Of a stretch of DNA of 64,000 bases, positions 34,181-44,200 are shown one piece after another. A program made the position numbers and the translations under genes. The notes under the pieces are model-generated. The model was not told the origin of the DNA. It saw only the letters and a program-made list of their open reading frames with translations, and made no database searches. Positions within the stretch are counted from its first letter, which is position 1, and each line of letters starts with the position of its first letter. The DNA lies in NCBI GenBank assembly GCA_016124675.1, contig WGNG01000006.1, positions 51,393 to 115,392 on the forward strand. The letters are read 5' to 3'. Source of the DNA: Alphaproteobacteria bacterium. GTDB lineage: Bacteria > Pseudomonadota > Alphaproteobacteria > Caulobacterales > Maricaulaceae.

Positions 34181-35836
34181 CTACTGCGCTGGCTTCAGAA
34201 GCGGCTGCTGGGCAGCGACTTCCTCGGTGTCGGCCACATCGCCCCGGATCGTCTTGTACACATTCCACGCCATCAGAAGAGCGCCAGCCAGATAAAGCAG
34301 GCCGCCACCGACGCGGATGATGTAATAGGGGTGCATCGCCTCGACCGTCTCGATGAAGGAGTATTCGAGGAAGCCGAGCTCGTTATAGGCGCGCCACATC
34401 AGGCCCTGCATGATGCCCGACACCCACATCGACGTGATGTAGAGAAGGATGCCCAGCGTCGCGAGCCAGAAGTGCCACTCGATCAGGGCGCGCGAGAACA
34501 TCGACTTGCGCTTCCAGAGCCAGGGCACAAGGCAATAGATCGCGCCGAACGAGATAAAGCCCACCCAGCCCAGCGCCCCCGAATGCACGTGGCCGATCGT
34601 CCAGTCGGTATAGTGCGAGAGTGAATTGACCGCCCGGATGCTCATCACCGGGCCTTCGAATGTCGACATGCCATAGAACGCCACCGACACGACCAGCATC
34701 CGGATCACCGGATCGGTGCGCAGCTTGTCCCAGGCGCCCGACAGGGTCATCAGACCGTTGATCATCCCGCCCCAGCTGGGCATCAGCAGCATGATCGAGA
34801 AGGTCATGCCCAGCGTCTGCGTCCATTCGGGCAGCGCGGTGTAGTGCAGATGGTGGGGGCCGGCCCAGATATAGATGAAGATCAGCGCCCAGAAGTGCAC
34901 GATGGACAGGCGGTATGAGAATACCGGCCGCTCGGCGCGCTTGGGGATGAAGTAATACATGATCCCCAGAAAGCCGGCGGTGAGGAAGAAGCCCACCGCA
35001 TTGTGGCCATACCACCACTGCGTCATCGCATCCTGCACGCCGGCGAAGGCCGAATAGCTGCGCGAGCCGAGCCAGTCGGCCGGCATGGACAGGTTGTTGA
35101 TCACGTGCAGGAGGGCGATGGTGACGATGAAGGCGAGGTAGAACCAGTTGGCCACATAGATGTGCGGCTCCTTGCGCCGCGCCAGCGTCACCAGGAAGAC
35201 CAGCAGATACGCCACCCAGACCAGCGTCAGCCAGATATCGGCATACCATTCGGGCTCGGCGTATTCCTTCGACTGGGTAATGCCCAGGAGATAGCCGGTG
35301 GCTGCCACAACGATGAAGAACTGATAGCCCCAGAACACAAACCAGGGCCACACGCCGCCCGCAAGGCGCACGCGCGAGGTCCGCTGGACGACATAGAAGC
35401 TGGTGGCGATCAGCACATTGCCGCCAAAGGCGAAGATCACTGCCGAGGTGTGCACCGGGCGCAGGCGCCCGAAATTGATCTGCGGGAAGGCCTCGAACTG
35501 GAGCAGGGCGGGCCAGGCGAGCTGGGCCGCGATGATCACCCCCACCAGCAGGCCTGCGATCGCCCAGAACATCGAGGCGATGACGCCGTAGCGCACGATC
35601 GATTCGTTGTACTCGCGCCTGTCGACCTCCACACCGCCATTGGAATAGGCGCCGGCGAGAATCAGGATCCCGGTCAGAAATCCGGCCAGGATGATCCAGG
35701 CATGGATGCGCATGGCCGCATCCGTTCCGAGCGCTGCGGCGAGCAACGCCCAGACCGCCCCGGCGATGCAGATGCCGAGCACCGCCATCGCATTGTAATC
35801 AAAACCGGATTTCTTGATTGTGCTGACAGGCGTCAT
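34181..35836 (-). CDS. ccoN: cbb3-type cytochrome c oxidase catalytic subunit CcoN
   Basis: 551 residues from ATG 35836, immediately behind GGGGAGGGGCGG; the ATG at 35860 lacks such a site. Twelve membrane helices with haem b/b3 and CuB ligands: [21 protein letters not shown] and [15 protein letters not shown], plus a later [18 protein letters not shown]. It reduces O2 to water with high affinity and pumps protons, as used in microaerobic respiration. It heads the ccoNOQPGHIS operon. I find no clear FNR/FixK box (TTGAT-N4-ATCAA) upstream. Confidence 0.98.
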   Translation of the reverse strand: MTPVSTIKKSGFDYNAMAVLGICIAGAVWALLAAALGTDAAMRIHAWIILAGFLTGILILAGAYSNGGVEVDRREYNESIVRYGVIASMFWAIAGLLVGVIIAAQLAWPALLQFEAFPQINFGRLRPVHTSAVIFAFGGNVLIATSFYVVQRTSRVRLAGGVWPWFVFWGYQFFIVVAATGYLLGITQSKEYAEPEWYADIWLTLVWVAYLLVFLVTLARRKEPHIYVANWFYLAFIVTIALLHVINNLSMPADWLGSRSYSAFAGVQDAMTQWWYGHNAVGFFLTAGFLGIMYYFIPKRAERPVFSYRLSIVHFWALIFIYIWAGPHHLHYTALPEWTQTLGMTFSIMLLMPSWGGMINGLMTLSGAWDKLRTDPVIRMLVVSVAFYGMSTFEGPVMSIRAVNSLSHYTDWTIGHVHSGALGWVGFISFGAIYCLVPWLWKRKSMFSRALIEWHFWLATLGILLYITSMWVSGIMQGLMWRAYNELGFLEYSFIETVEAMHPYYIIRVGGGLLYLAGALLMAWNVYKTIRGDVADTEEVAAQQPLLKPAQ

Positions 35837-35869
35837 CCGCCCCTCCCCAGGCCGGAACAAAAACTCACA

Positions 35870-35898
35870 CTCCTTATGGGGATAAATATCCTCAGGAG
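35870..35898. promoter_or_regulatory. imperfect inverted repeats in the ccoN / membrane-protein divergent promoter
   Basis: CTCCT...AGGAG flanks an inner GGAT-AAAT-ATCC repeat, about 35-60 bases upstream of ccoN. AT-rich compared with the surroundings, it could be a promoter/operator for ccoN or the divergent gene. The region 35837-36031 otherwise shows no gene. Confidence 0.35.
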
Positions 35899-36031
35899 CA
35901 GTATGGCATTATGTCTCATCTTGCCGGCTTATGCAGTCCGGCTAGCTTTACGCCTCGGCGTCAGAATGGCCTGACAGTTTCAGGACGCAACTCGGCAAAG
36001 GTAATATTTTTATGCCTGAAGGCGCTGGCGT

Positions 36032-36748
36032 GTGACTCATCCCGGGATGGACATCGGTCCTGCGCTGGCCGGACGCCTCGAGCTTGACATGCTCGCCGGG
36101 CTGATCGCCGGACTGTCGGCCAGCGTGCATTGCCTGGCCATGTGCGGCGGCATCGCAGCCGCGATCGCGGTGCGCGGCGCGGGAAATGCCAACGCGCGCC
36201 GGCGCATCATCGTGCTCACCCAGGCCCAGCTGGCGCGGGTGGGCGTGTATATCGTGCTGGGCGCTGCGGCGGGCGCTGTCGGGTGGGGATTTCACGACAG
36301 CCAGCCGCCGGACCTCGCCCGCGCGGTGGCGCGCTGGCTCAGCGCGGCGATCCTCATGGCCGCCGCCTTTTCGGTGCTGGACATTCCGGTGTTCGGCGGG
36401 GCCGGCGGGCGGATGGCGGGACGCATCGCGTCGCCATTGACCCGCCGTCTGCATCATTTGCACCGGCTGGGCCCGTTCGGCCTCGGGCTCGCCTGGGGGC
36501 TGATCCCCTGCGCCATGGTCTATCTGGCGACCTTCTATGCGGGCCTGACCGGCAGTCCGGTGCAGGGCGCGCTGGTCATGGCCGGGTTCGGGCTGGGCAC
36601 GATTCCGGCCCTCACCGCGCTTGCAGGCGGCGCAGCCTCGGTCGCGGCGCTCCTGCGCCACGCCGCCTGGCGGTTTGTGGCGGCGGCGCTTCTGGGCGGG
36701 CTGGCGGTGCTCACCGCGCTCGGGCAGTGGGGCGCGCATGGAGCCTGA
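36032..36748 (+). CDS. TauE/SafE-like (UreH-type) transmembrane protein
   Basis: 238 residues from GTG 36032 (GAAGG upstream; ATG 36047 is the alternative). Six to seven membrane segments. The first, LAGLIAGLSASVHCLAMCGGIAAAI (in parts), contains the H-C-x(3)-C signature of the 'sulfite exporter TauE/SafE / UreH-like' membrane domain that often accompanies cbb3 oxidase genes. A second signature, GPFGLGLAWGLIPCAMVYLAT, is also present. A role in metal (copper/nickel) or haem-protein biogenesis is inferred from context only. It is divergent from ccoN. Confidence 0.85.
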   Translation: MTHPGMDIGPALAGRLELDMLAGLIAGLSASVHCLAMCGGIAAAIAVRGAGNANARRRIIVLTQAQLARVGVYIVLGAAAGAVGWGFHDSQPPDLARAVARWLSAAILMAAAFSVLDIPVFGGAGGRMAGRIASPLTRRLHHLHRLGPFGLGLAWGLIPCAMVYLATFYAGLTGSPVQGALVMAGFGLGTIPALTALAGGAASVAALLRHAAWRFVAAALLGGLAVLTALGQWGAHGA

Positions 36749-36810
36749 GCAGGGAACTCCGATCCGCCCGGGACGATTGCACGTATAAGGGAATGCTCAG
36801 GAGTACATCC

Positions 36811-37458
36811 ATGATCCACACGCTTCGAACCCTGCTGGTCCTCATCATGATCGCCGCCATTCCGCCCCAGGCCCGCGCCTCAGACGAGCCCTCCTTTGTG
36901 CTGGTGCGGTCCGAGGGCGCCATCGAGATCCGCGACTACCCCGCACTGATCCTCGCCGAGGTCGAGGTGAGCGGCGACATGGCCCGCGCCGGCAATCAGG
37001 GCTTCAGGCCGCTGGCCGGTTTCATCTTCGGCGACAATCAGAGCCCGGATGACGGCGCCGCGGCCAATATCGAGATGACCAGCCCGGTGATCCAGGCGCG
37101 GTCCGAACGCATCGCCATGACCTCCCCGGTCACGCAAACCCGCACAGATCCCGCCAGCGATACCTGGCGCGTCGCCTTCATCATGCCCGAGACCTGGACG
37201 ATGGAGACGCTGCCGCGCCCCAATGACCGCGACGTGATGATCCGCGAGCAGCCCGCGCGCCGGATGGCCGCGATCCGGTTTTCCGGCGGGCCGGACGAAG
37301 CGCGCTTTGCACGCAAGGCCGAGGAGCTTGAAGCGTTCCTGACGGCAGAAGGCTACGAGATCACCGGCGAGCCCGTCTATGCGCGTTACAACCCGCCCTG
37401 GACCCCCACCCTGCTGCGCCGCAACGAGGTGCTGATCGAGATCGCCGCATCGCAGTAA
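36811..37458 (+). CDS. SOUL haem-binding family protein, exported
   Basis: 215 residues from ATG 36811 with CAGGAG 7 bases upstream. Signal peptide about 1-22 (LRTLLVLIMIAAIPPQARAS). The SOUL domain follows: SEGAIEIRDYPALILAEVEVSG, FRPLAGFIFGDNQ, IEMTSPVIQ/IAMTSPVTQ, FIMPETWTMETLPRPND and a C-terminal YNPPWTPTLLRRNEV. SOUL proteins bind tetrapyrroles loosely. A periplasmic haem or porphyrin role next to oxidase genes is plausible. It ends 17 bases from the convergent mcr gene. Confidence 0.9.
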   Translation: MIHTLRTLLVLIMIAAIPPQARASDEPSFVLVRSEGAIEIRDYPALILAEVEVSGDMARAGNQGFRPLAGFIFGDNQSPDDGAAANIEMTSPVIQARSERIAMTSPVTQTRTDPASDTWRVAFIMPETWTMETLPRPNDRDVMIREQPARRMAAIRFSGGPDEARFARKAEELEAFLTAEGYEITGEPVYARYNPPWTPTLLRRNEVLIEIAASQ

Positions 37459-37475
37459 CGCTCCGCCAGGCGCGC

Positions 37476-40400
37476 CTAAACCGTCATCGAGGTCCCGCGA
37501 TAGATGCGCGACCGGTAACGCGAATCCTGGCTGTCGGGCAGCGGCGCGCCGACAAGCAGGATTGCTGTGGCGAAGCGGCGCAGCTCCTCCTGGTGCTCCT
37601 CCTCATTGCGCGGCTCTTCCGAGCGCACGCGGCGGGTCAGGTTGATCTGGTTGGTCGGTACATTATGCACCAGACGCTCATTCTCCACCGCCAGCGTGGC
37701 CGTAAAGGCGTGCAGCGTGGTCTTGATGAAATTGGCGATGGCGTGCGCGGGCGCACTGGCGCCCACCGCCACGTCCGGTGACACCAGGATGAGCTGGCAG
37801 CCGTCATAGAGCGAAGCCTTGCGCGACACCCGGAAATGCCGGGTCAGATTGTCCTCGACCACCTGGCTGAAGGCTTCAGGCGTCAGCGGCTCGGCTTCCC
37901 CGAACAGACGGTCGGGCAAGGCATCGCCCGGCAAGGACACCACCGTGGCCGGACGGCCCCATTTGGCGAGCGCCTTGTCCATCGCGCCTTCAATATCCTC
38001 GCCGGACACGATTACATGCACCGAAGCGGCCGCGTCGCCCGTCATCATGTCGGTGACCGCCTTGCCGCCCGCCTTGGTGCGCGCCAGCACGACCACGCCG
38101 GCCACGCCGCACTCGTCGATCAGGCGCTGCGACGCGGCCGCAATATAGTCGGCCAGATGGTCGCCCGCGAACCAGACCGTCTTGCCGCGCAGCTTCTCCA
38201 CGCGCTCATGGCGCGGGCCGCCGAACATGTCGCGCTCGACCGTGGAGCGCTCCACATTGAGCCCGCCTGACGGCATGAAGGTCTCGCCGCTGACCGCACG
38301 GTCGGCCAGATAGAATACCGTCGCCTGGGCCACATCGGCCTCGGTGGGCATCTTGCCCAGATGCAGCTGGGACAGAACGCCCTCGCCGATCTGTTCGGCG
38401 TTCTTGTTGATCAGGCCCTGAGGCAGGAAGGGCGCGTCATCCGGCGGCGTGATGCGCAGCCAGCCGCCCTTGGCCTTGTCTGCAGGCAGATCGCGCCATG
38501 CAGGCTCATTCAGGAGATACCCGCCCAGACGCAGGCGCGACAGGAGGCGCGCCGCCAGCGCGGGGGTCAGGATGTACTGGTCCCAGGTGCACACGCCATC
38601 GCCTTCGCGCGCGATCTTCAGCGCCAGCTTGCGCAAGCCCGCCGGCGCCAGCATGTCATGCGACAGAACGCCCGCCGTATTGTGCGACAGCCGGTTGAGC
38701 ACCGTGGCCACCGACGCGCCGTCGCGCACTGACTTGATCACCTCGGCATAGACCGCGTTGAGGCGCTTGTTTTCGAGGATCAGCCGCGCGCGGCGCTGGA
38801 ACAGGCCCGGCTTGCCGCCGACGCCTGACAGGCGGTCGCCGTCCACTGGCCCGGGCGCAATGGCGTTGAGCTGGATGATGGGACCAAGGAACTGGGAGAA
38901 GCTCTCCACCATGGCGCGCTGGCCGGCCTTGGAGACGGCGTAATCGGCGCGGTTGGGATAGGCCACCGCGCGCAGCTTTTCGCCGCCGAAATAGGACGAC
39001 ACGTTCAGCACATAGCCCGAGCCCTGCTGCTTCATCAGTGGCGCGGCGTGGTGTGTCAGGTAGTAATTCGAGATCAGGTTCGCATCGAGCGTGAAGCGCC
39101 AGGCGTCGAGATCCATGTCCACGACCATGTCCTCGGCCCCGGCGACCCCGGCGTTGTTGATCAGATAATCCACCCGCCCCCAGGCCGCGATGGTGGCGTC
39201 GAGCGCAGTCTTGAGCGAGGCGAAATCACTGACGTCCACATCGGCCATGATGCGCACCCGGCGCTCCACACCGGAAAAGCCGATATCCTGAAGCTCGCCG
39301 ATGATGCGATCTCTAGCTGCTTCCAGCTCGCTGGCGCGCCGCGCGACCATCATGACCTTGGCGCCAGCCAGCGCCAGCAGGCGCGCGACCTGTCCGCCAA
39401 TGCCTGCCGAACCGCCGGTGATCAGGGCGACCTTGCCCAGATGCAAGCCGGTAATGTTCTCGGCAAAGCCCACCATGGCGCTGGTGGCGCCAGTCTCTTC
39501 GCCGATCTTCTCGGGCACGTGCAGATCGATATTGGCGATCCGCTGCTCCTTGAAGACGATGCGCGTGGCGTGGCCGGCGGCGAAGCGGATATTCTCCCGC
39601 TCGCGATTGGAGAAGCGGACGATCTGATTGCCCCATACCGCATGGGGGAAGCGGCCTGCCTCCACATCCACGCGCGCCTCGTCGCGCCATATGCGCACGA
39701 GCTGGGTCATCGCCGCGGCCAGCACCTGGCTGTACACATCGCCCGCGCCGTCACTGGCATTGGTCATGAAGACATAGCGCGGCGGCTGTTCCAGATCACT
39801 GCGGGTCTTCCAGTAGCGCGACAAGGTGCGGGCGATGGCGATGCCGCCCACCAGCTCCACATCCATGAACTCGTCCACAGTCGCGTCCTCGGCATCCAGC
39901 AGCGCCCCGGCGAAATACTGGGCGGGCTTGAGCGGCAGCACGATGGCGCTGGTCACCGGACCGTGCTGCGCGCTGTAGGCGTTCAGCGTTTCAGCCATGG
40001 TTTCCGGCTCGGTGCGATTGAAGCGCACGATGGTCAGGCCATCGACCAGACCCTGGGCCTGGGTGCGGGCCTTGGCCTGCGCCACATCGGCCTCGCGCGC
40101 CATGCCCAGCAGCACGCGTGCGCCGCAGCCGACCTGGATGCGCGCGGTCTCCAGCGCATCATCCCAGCTCTCGCCCGCCACGATGAGGACGGTCAGGCCC
40201 GCGCCATCCAGCGCCCGCAGGGACGGACGGGTCTTGTAGGTGGAGCGCGATTCCTTGCGCACGCTCATCCCGTGGGCGACGTCGATCTCGGCGCCGTTGA
40301 GCGCCGCAGATTCGTCACTCGCCAGGAACAGGCAGGTCTGGGCAATGTCGGCCGGGGTCGGCAAAGTCCGCTCGGGCGGGGCGCCATTGGCGCTGCGGCG

Positions 40401-41156
40401 AAGCGACATGCGGCCCATGAAGTATTCGGCAGTTTCGCCGTCCTTATTGCCCTGAACCTTGTCCATCGCCGCAAACACCGTGCGGATGCGCTCGCTCTCG
40501 ATGGGGCCGGGAAACACATTATTGACCCGCACGCCGCGCGCGCCGAACTCGCTGGCGAGCTGGCGGGAAAGCGCATTCAGCGCCGCCTTGGGCACTACAT
40601 AGGCGATGCGGCCATAGTAGCGCGTGTGGGAGAAGATCGTGGAGATATTGATGATCGCCCCACTGGGCCGCATCAGGTCGGCTGCGGCCCGCGCCACGTT
40701 CCAGGTGACCGCCAGAATATTGCGCATGGCGTCGCCGACGGTTTCGGTATCGCCATTGGCCTCCATCTCCGCCCGGGTAAGCGGAACATTGTCCAGCGGC
40801 TGCTTGGGACCGGCCGATCCGGCATTGTTGACCAGGACATCAATGCGGCCGAACTTCGCCTTCACCTCGTCCATCGCCGCGCGCACAGACACCGGATCGC
40901 CGCCATCGAGCACCAGGGGCGCAATGCGTTCCGCCGCCACGCCCGTCTGGGCCACCAATTCGGCGCAGGCGGCCTCGATACGGTCGCGCGTACGCCCGGT
41001 CAGGATCAGCGTGGCGCCTTCATGCGCGAACCGGCGCGCCATCTCGCTGCCAAGATTACCCGCAGCGCCGGTGATCAGGACGATTTTTCCATCCAATCGG
41101 CCCGCACCTGAGGGGCGCGGTTGAGGCGCTGCGACGTCGCGTGTCTTGCCGGCCAT
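37476..41156 (-). CDS. mcr: bifunctional malonyl-CoA reductase (Mcr)
   Basis: 1226 residues from ATG 41156 (AGGAGAG upstream). Two SDR halves in one chain: GKIVLITGAAGNLGSEMARR with YGRIAYVVPKAAL (Tyr-x3-Lys) in the N-half, and KVALITGGSAGIGGQVARLL with YPNRADYAVSKAG in the second. The long C-terminus ends ANFIKTTLHAFTATLAVENE ... SRIYRGTSMTV. Length, order and many segments match the Chloroflexus-type enzyme, which reduces malonyl-CoA to malonate semialdehyde (C-half) and then to 3-hydroxypropionate (N-half) with two NADPH. All motifs look intact. It follows pcs by 45 bases, so the pair forms an operon for malonyl-CoA to propionyl-CoA. Confidence 0.95.
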   Translation of the reverse strand: MAGKTRDVAAPQPRPSGAGRLDGKIVLITGAAGNLGSEMARRFAHEGATLILTGRTRDRIEAACAELVAQTGVAAERIAPLVLDGGDPVSVRAAMDEVKAKFGRIDVLVNNAGSAGPKQPLDNVPLTRAEMEANGDTETVGDAMRNILAVTWNVARAAADLMRPSGAIINISTIFSHTRYYGRIAYVVPKAALNALSRQLASEFGARGVRVNNVFPGPIESERIRTVFAAMDKVQGNKDGETAEYFMGRMSLRRSANGAPPERTLPTPADIAQTCLFLASDESAALNGAEIDVAHGMSVRKESRSTYKTRPSLRALDGAGLTVLIVAGESWDDALETARIQVGCGARVLLGMAREADVAQAKARTQAQGLVDGLTIVRFNRTEPETMAETLNAYSAQHGPVTSAIVLPLKPAQYFAGALLDAEDATVDEFMDVELVGGIAIARTLSRYWKTRSDLEQPPRYVFMTNASDGAGDVYSQVLAAAMTQLVRIWRDEARVDVEAGRFPHAVWGNQIVRFSNRERENIRFAAGHATRIVFKEQRIANIDLHVPEKIGEETGATSAMVGFAENITGLHLGKVALITGGSAGIGGQVARLLALAGAKVMMVARRASELEAARDRIIGELQDIGFSGVERRVRIMADVDVSDFASLKTALDATIAAWGRVDYLINNAGVAGAEDMVVDMDLDAWRFTLDANLISNYYLTHHAAPLMKQQGSGYVLNVSSYFGGEKLRAVAYPNRADYAVSKAGQRAMVESFSQFLGPIIQLNAIAPGPVDGDRLSGVGGKPGLFQRRARLILENKRLNAVYAEVIKSVRDGASVATVLNRLSHNTAGVLSHDMLAPAGLRKLALKIAREGDGVCTWDQYILTPALAARLLSRLRLGGYLLNEPAWRDLPADKAKGGWLRITPPDDAPFLPQGLINKNAEQIGEGVLSQLHLGKMPTEADVAQATVFYLADRAVSGETFMPSGGLNVERSTVERDMFGGPRHERVEKLRGKTVWFAGDHLADYIAAASQRLIDECGVAGVVVLARTKAGGKAVTDMMTGDAAASVHVIVSGEDIEGAMDKALAKWGRPATVVSLPGDALPDRLFGEAEPLTPEAFSQVVEDNLTRHFRVSRKASLYDGCQLILVSPDVAVGASAPAHAIANFIKTTLHAFTATLAVENERLVHNVPTNQINLTRRVRSEEPRNEEEHQEELRRFATAILLVGAPLPDSQDSRYRSRIYRGTSMTV

Positions 41157-41201
41157 GAAAGCTCTCCTGGTCACTCAAAAAATCGGTATGGCGGGCAGCC
41201 T

Positions 41202-44200
41202 TCAGTCCCCGGCCGCCGCCCAATGCTCCAACAACTCGTCCCGGCTGCGCAAACCCGCCGCCGGCAAGGCATGATTGACCACGTAGGTCGCCCCCGAATG
41301 GACGTTGTCCCACATCGCCTGGTGGGCCTTGGGCAGGTCTTCCCAAGGGGTTACGGTCGGCTCGGTGACGTCCAGCAGGCCCGCCGCGATCATGGAATTC
41401 ATGACCGTCACCTCGTAGGCGTTGCACAAATGCGTGCCCAGGATCGAGGCTGTGGGCATCAATATGCGCCGCTGGCGCGTCCAGACCTGCGGCGCGTAGA
41501 AGGTGAAGCGCTGGCCCGACATGTCCTCGGCATAGACCACGCGTCCACCGAACGGGCGCACGAGCGAAGAGGACACGCCCAGCGTATCCACCGCCGCGCG
41601 CTCGATCACCAGATCGGGCGCCCCGCGCGGATTGCCCGGCGAGCGCAGGAGCTTGCCCACCGCCGTCCCGAAGGGTTTGAGCGTATTCTGCTGGTAGTCG
41701 CGCACGCCGCGCTTGAAGGCTTCGGTCTCGGTCTTGGCGTCGGGCAGGCGCGGCAGGGTGAGCGGCCAGTGGAAATCGCCGTCGCGGCGTTTCAGGCCCT
41801 CGATGGAGATGACGCCCTCGACCGCATCCTCCAGACCCAGCGATTGCAGGAATTCGCGCTGGGCGTCGGAATAGGCGACCACCGCGATGCGCGCCTTGAA
41901 CAGGCGCGCCGCCTCGATCATCTCAAGCCCCTTGGGATCGGCCAGCTCGCTGGACCCCGCGCCGTAATAGAGCAGCACCGATTCCCCGCCGCGCAGGCCC
42001 GCACGGGCGAGCATGTCGGCGGGCGAGGCCTCGCCCGGCTTGCCCATATAGCTGAAATGATAGCCTGAGGACGCGCCGTAAAACGCCAGCGCGCCGCCCT
42101 CGGCCAGCAGCTGGAAGCTTCGGGGGAAGGCACGCTCACCGGCATGGCTCACCACATAATCGGCAAGCTTTCCGTCATTCATCGCCTTGTAGCGCTCGAG
42201 GATCGGCTGACCCGCCGCCTCCCAGGCTTTGGCTTCTTCGGCATCGTCGGGCACCGGCGTAAAGGCGTCCGCGATTTGCGGGTCCTTGCGATTGATGGCG
42301 CCGACTGCCCCTTGTGTCTTGATAAATTCCGCCCGGTCCTCGCTGGAGACGAGGCCCGTGGCCGCCAGCCCCGTACGCACGCTGCTTTTGAGCGCATCGA
42401 GACCGGTGCCGGTGGCGGCGCCCTCGACGAAAATCGTCTTGCCCGGCGTGATCTGCAGCGTGGTGAACAGGCAGCGCGTGATGGTGCCCAGGTTCAGCGT
42501 GTAGGCGCCCGCCTGCTCCAGCGTCAGGTCCGCGGGCGGGACATGGAGCTGGGGCGCCTGGACATTGAGGAACTGGGCGTGGCTGCCCGTCCTGGTCTCA
42601 TAGCCCTGGATGGCGAAGCCGGCATACATCGGATCCTCGCCCGCCGCCGGCGACAACAGCTCGCTGGTGCCCGAATAGACATTGACGAGGTCGCCGACTT
42701 TCAGCCGTCCCTCGGCCTTGGCCTCGCTGCCCAGCGCCGCGATCAGGGCAAGACCGCCCGACCCGGTGATCTGGACGTCCTCGTCATGGCCATCAAACGG
42801 CGAGACCGGAATGCCGGTGAGCGCCCAGTTATCGTTGAAATTGACCTCGGAGGTCAGCATGTAGACCAGCGCCTCGTTCGGCTCGGGCAGGCGCACCGGA
42901 ACGATCAGCTCCTTCTCGTGCGTGGCCGGCGGCCCGAAGCGCGGCGCGCCGGTGTCAGGATCGCGCGCAATGCCGAAGGCGAGCTGGTAAGGCGGAATCG
43001 GCGTGATCCCCGGATAAAAGGGCGCCCCGACGGCCAGCATCTGACCGTCTTCGATCAGCGCCGCCTTGCGCGGCTCATGCTCTTCATCGATCCACACGCC
43101 GTCGCGGCGCACGGGCAGGGCCGGCGCCTGCTTGTCCATGAACAGGCGGATGCCGGTCTTGCCGCCCTCAGGGTCCATGATGGCTTCGGCGAAGGCTTCG
43201 GCCTCCCGCTTCAACCCGGCGGCCATGCCGGCGCGCCAGCCTGCCGCGATAGCGTCAAGCGCACGCTCGCCAGCCTTGCCGCGCCCGGCCCAGTCGAGCT
43301 GGCGCAGGATGCGCTGCACGAAATCATCGGCCAGCGCCGCATCAAGGTCCGCCTCGCCCGGCTCCTCCCAGCGCTGGGTGGCCGCGCGGCGTTCCTTGAA
43401 GGCCCGGCCCAGCGTGCTCCCATCGGGGTCACGCACAAACGCGCGCACGGCGGCATGGGCCAGCGACAGGACGTCTGTGGGGCCGTCCGCCACCGCGTCG
43501 ATAGCGCCCAGCGACAGCGCCGCGCCAGCGTCAATCGCCCGCCCGCCCAGGATCAGGTCCAGCGCATCGCGCAGCCCCGTCTCCGGCTTTCGGTCGGCGA
43601 GCAGGCGCGGCAGGCGCTGCGTGCCGCCATAGCCCGGCAGAAGCCGCAGATTGATCTCCGGCTGGCCGAAGCGCGCCGTGGGTTCGGCGATGCGGTAATG
43701 GCACGCCAGCGCGAACTCCATGCCTCCACCCAACGCCAGGCCCTGAATTGCGGCGATGCAGGGCTTGTTCATCATCTCGATGCGCCGGAACGCCAGCTGG
43801 GCGTTGGCCGGCAGCGCCATCGCCTCGGACAGCGTGTTGACCTCCTCGAGCATCTGGCGAATGTCCGCGCCAGCCACGAAGGAGCTGGAGCCAGACCCCG
43901 TAAACACCACGGCCGCGACATCATCCTTGCGCGACAAATGCTCCACGATGGTGGCGAGCTCATCAATCGCGCGCTCGTTCAGCGCGTTCACCGGCGGGTT
44001 GTTGACCGTGACCGTGGCGACGCGCCTGCCGCCGCCCGCCGCGTTGTACTGCACCAGGAAATAGCGATAGCGCTCGAACAGGGACTGTTCCTCGGAGCGC
44101 TTCTGTCGGGCGTTCCAGTCTTCCACCACACGGCGCAGGGCGTCCAGGCTGCCCGGATTGCGCAGGGTGGAGGTGTCGCCGACCTCACCGCCTTCCACGA

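Noticed and set aside
35837..36031. FNR/FixK box upstream of ccoN
   Set aside because: I searched for TTGAT-N4-ATCAA and close variants and found none, so anaerobic control cannot be claimed from this window.
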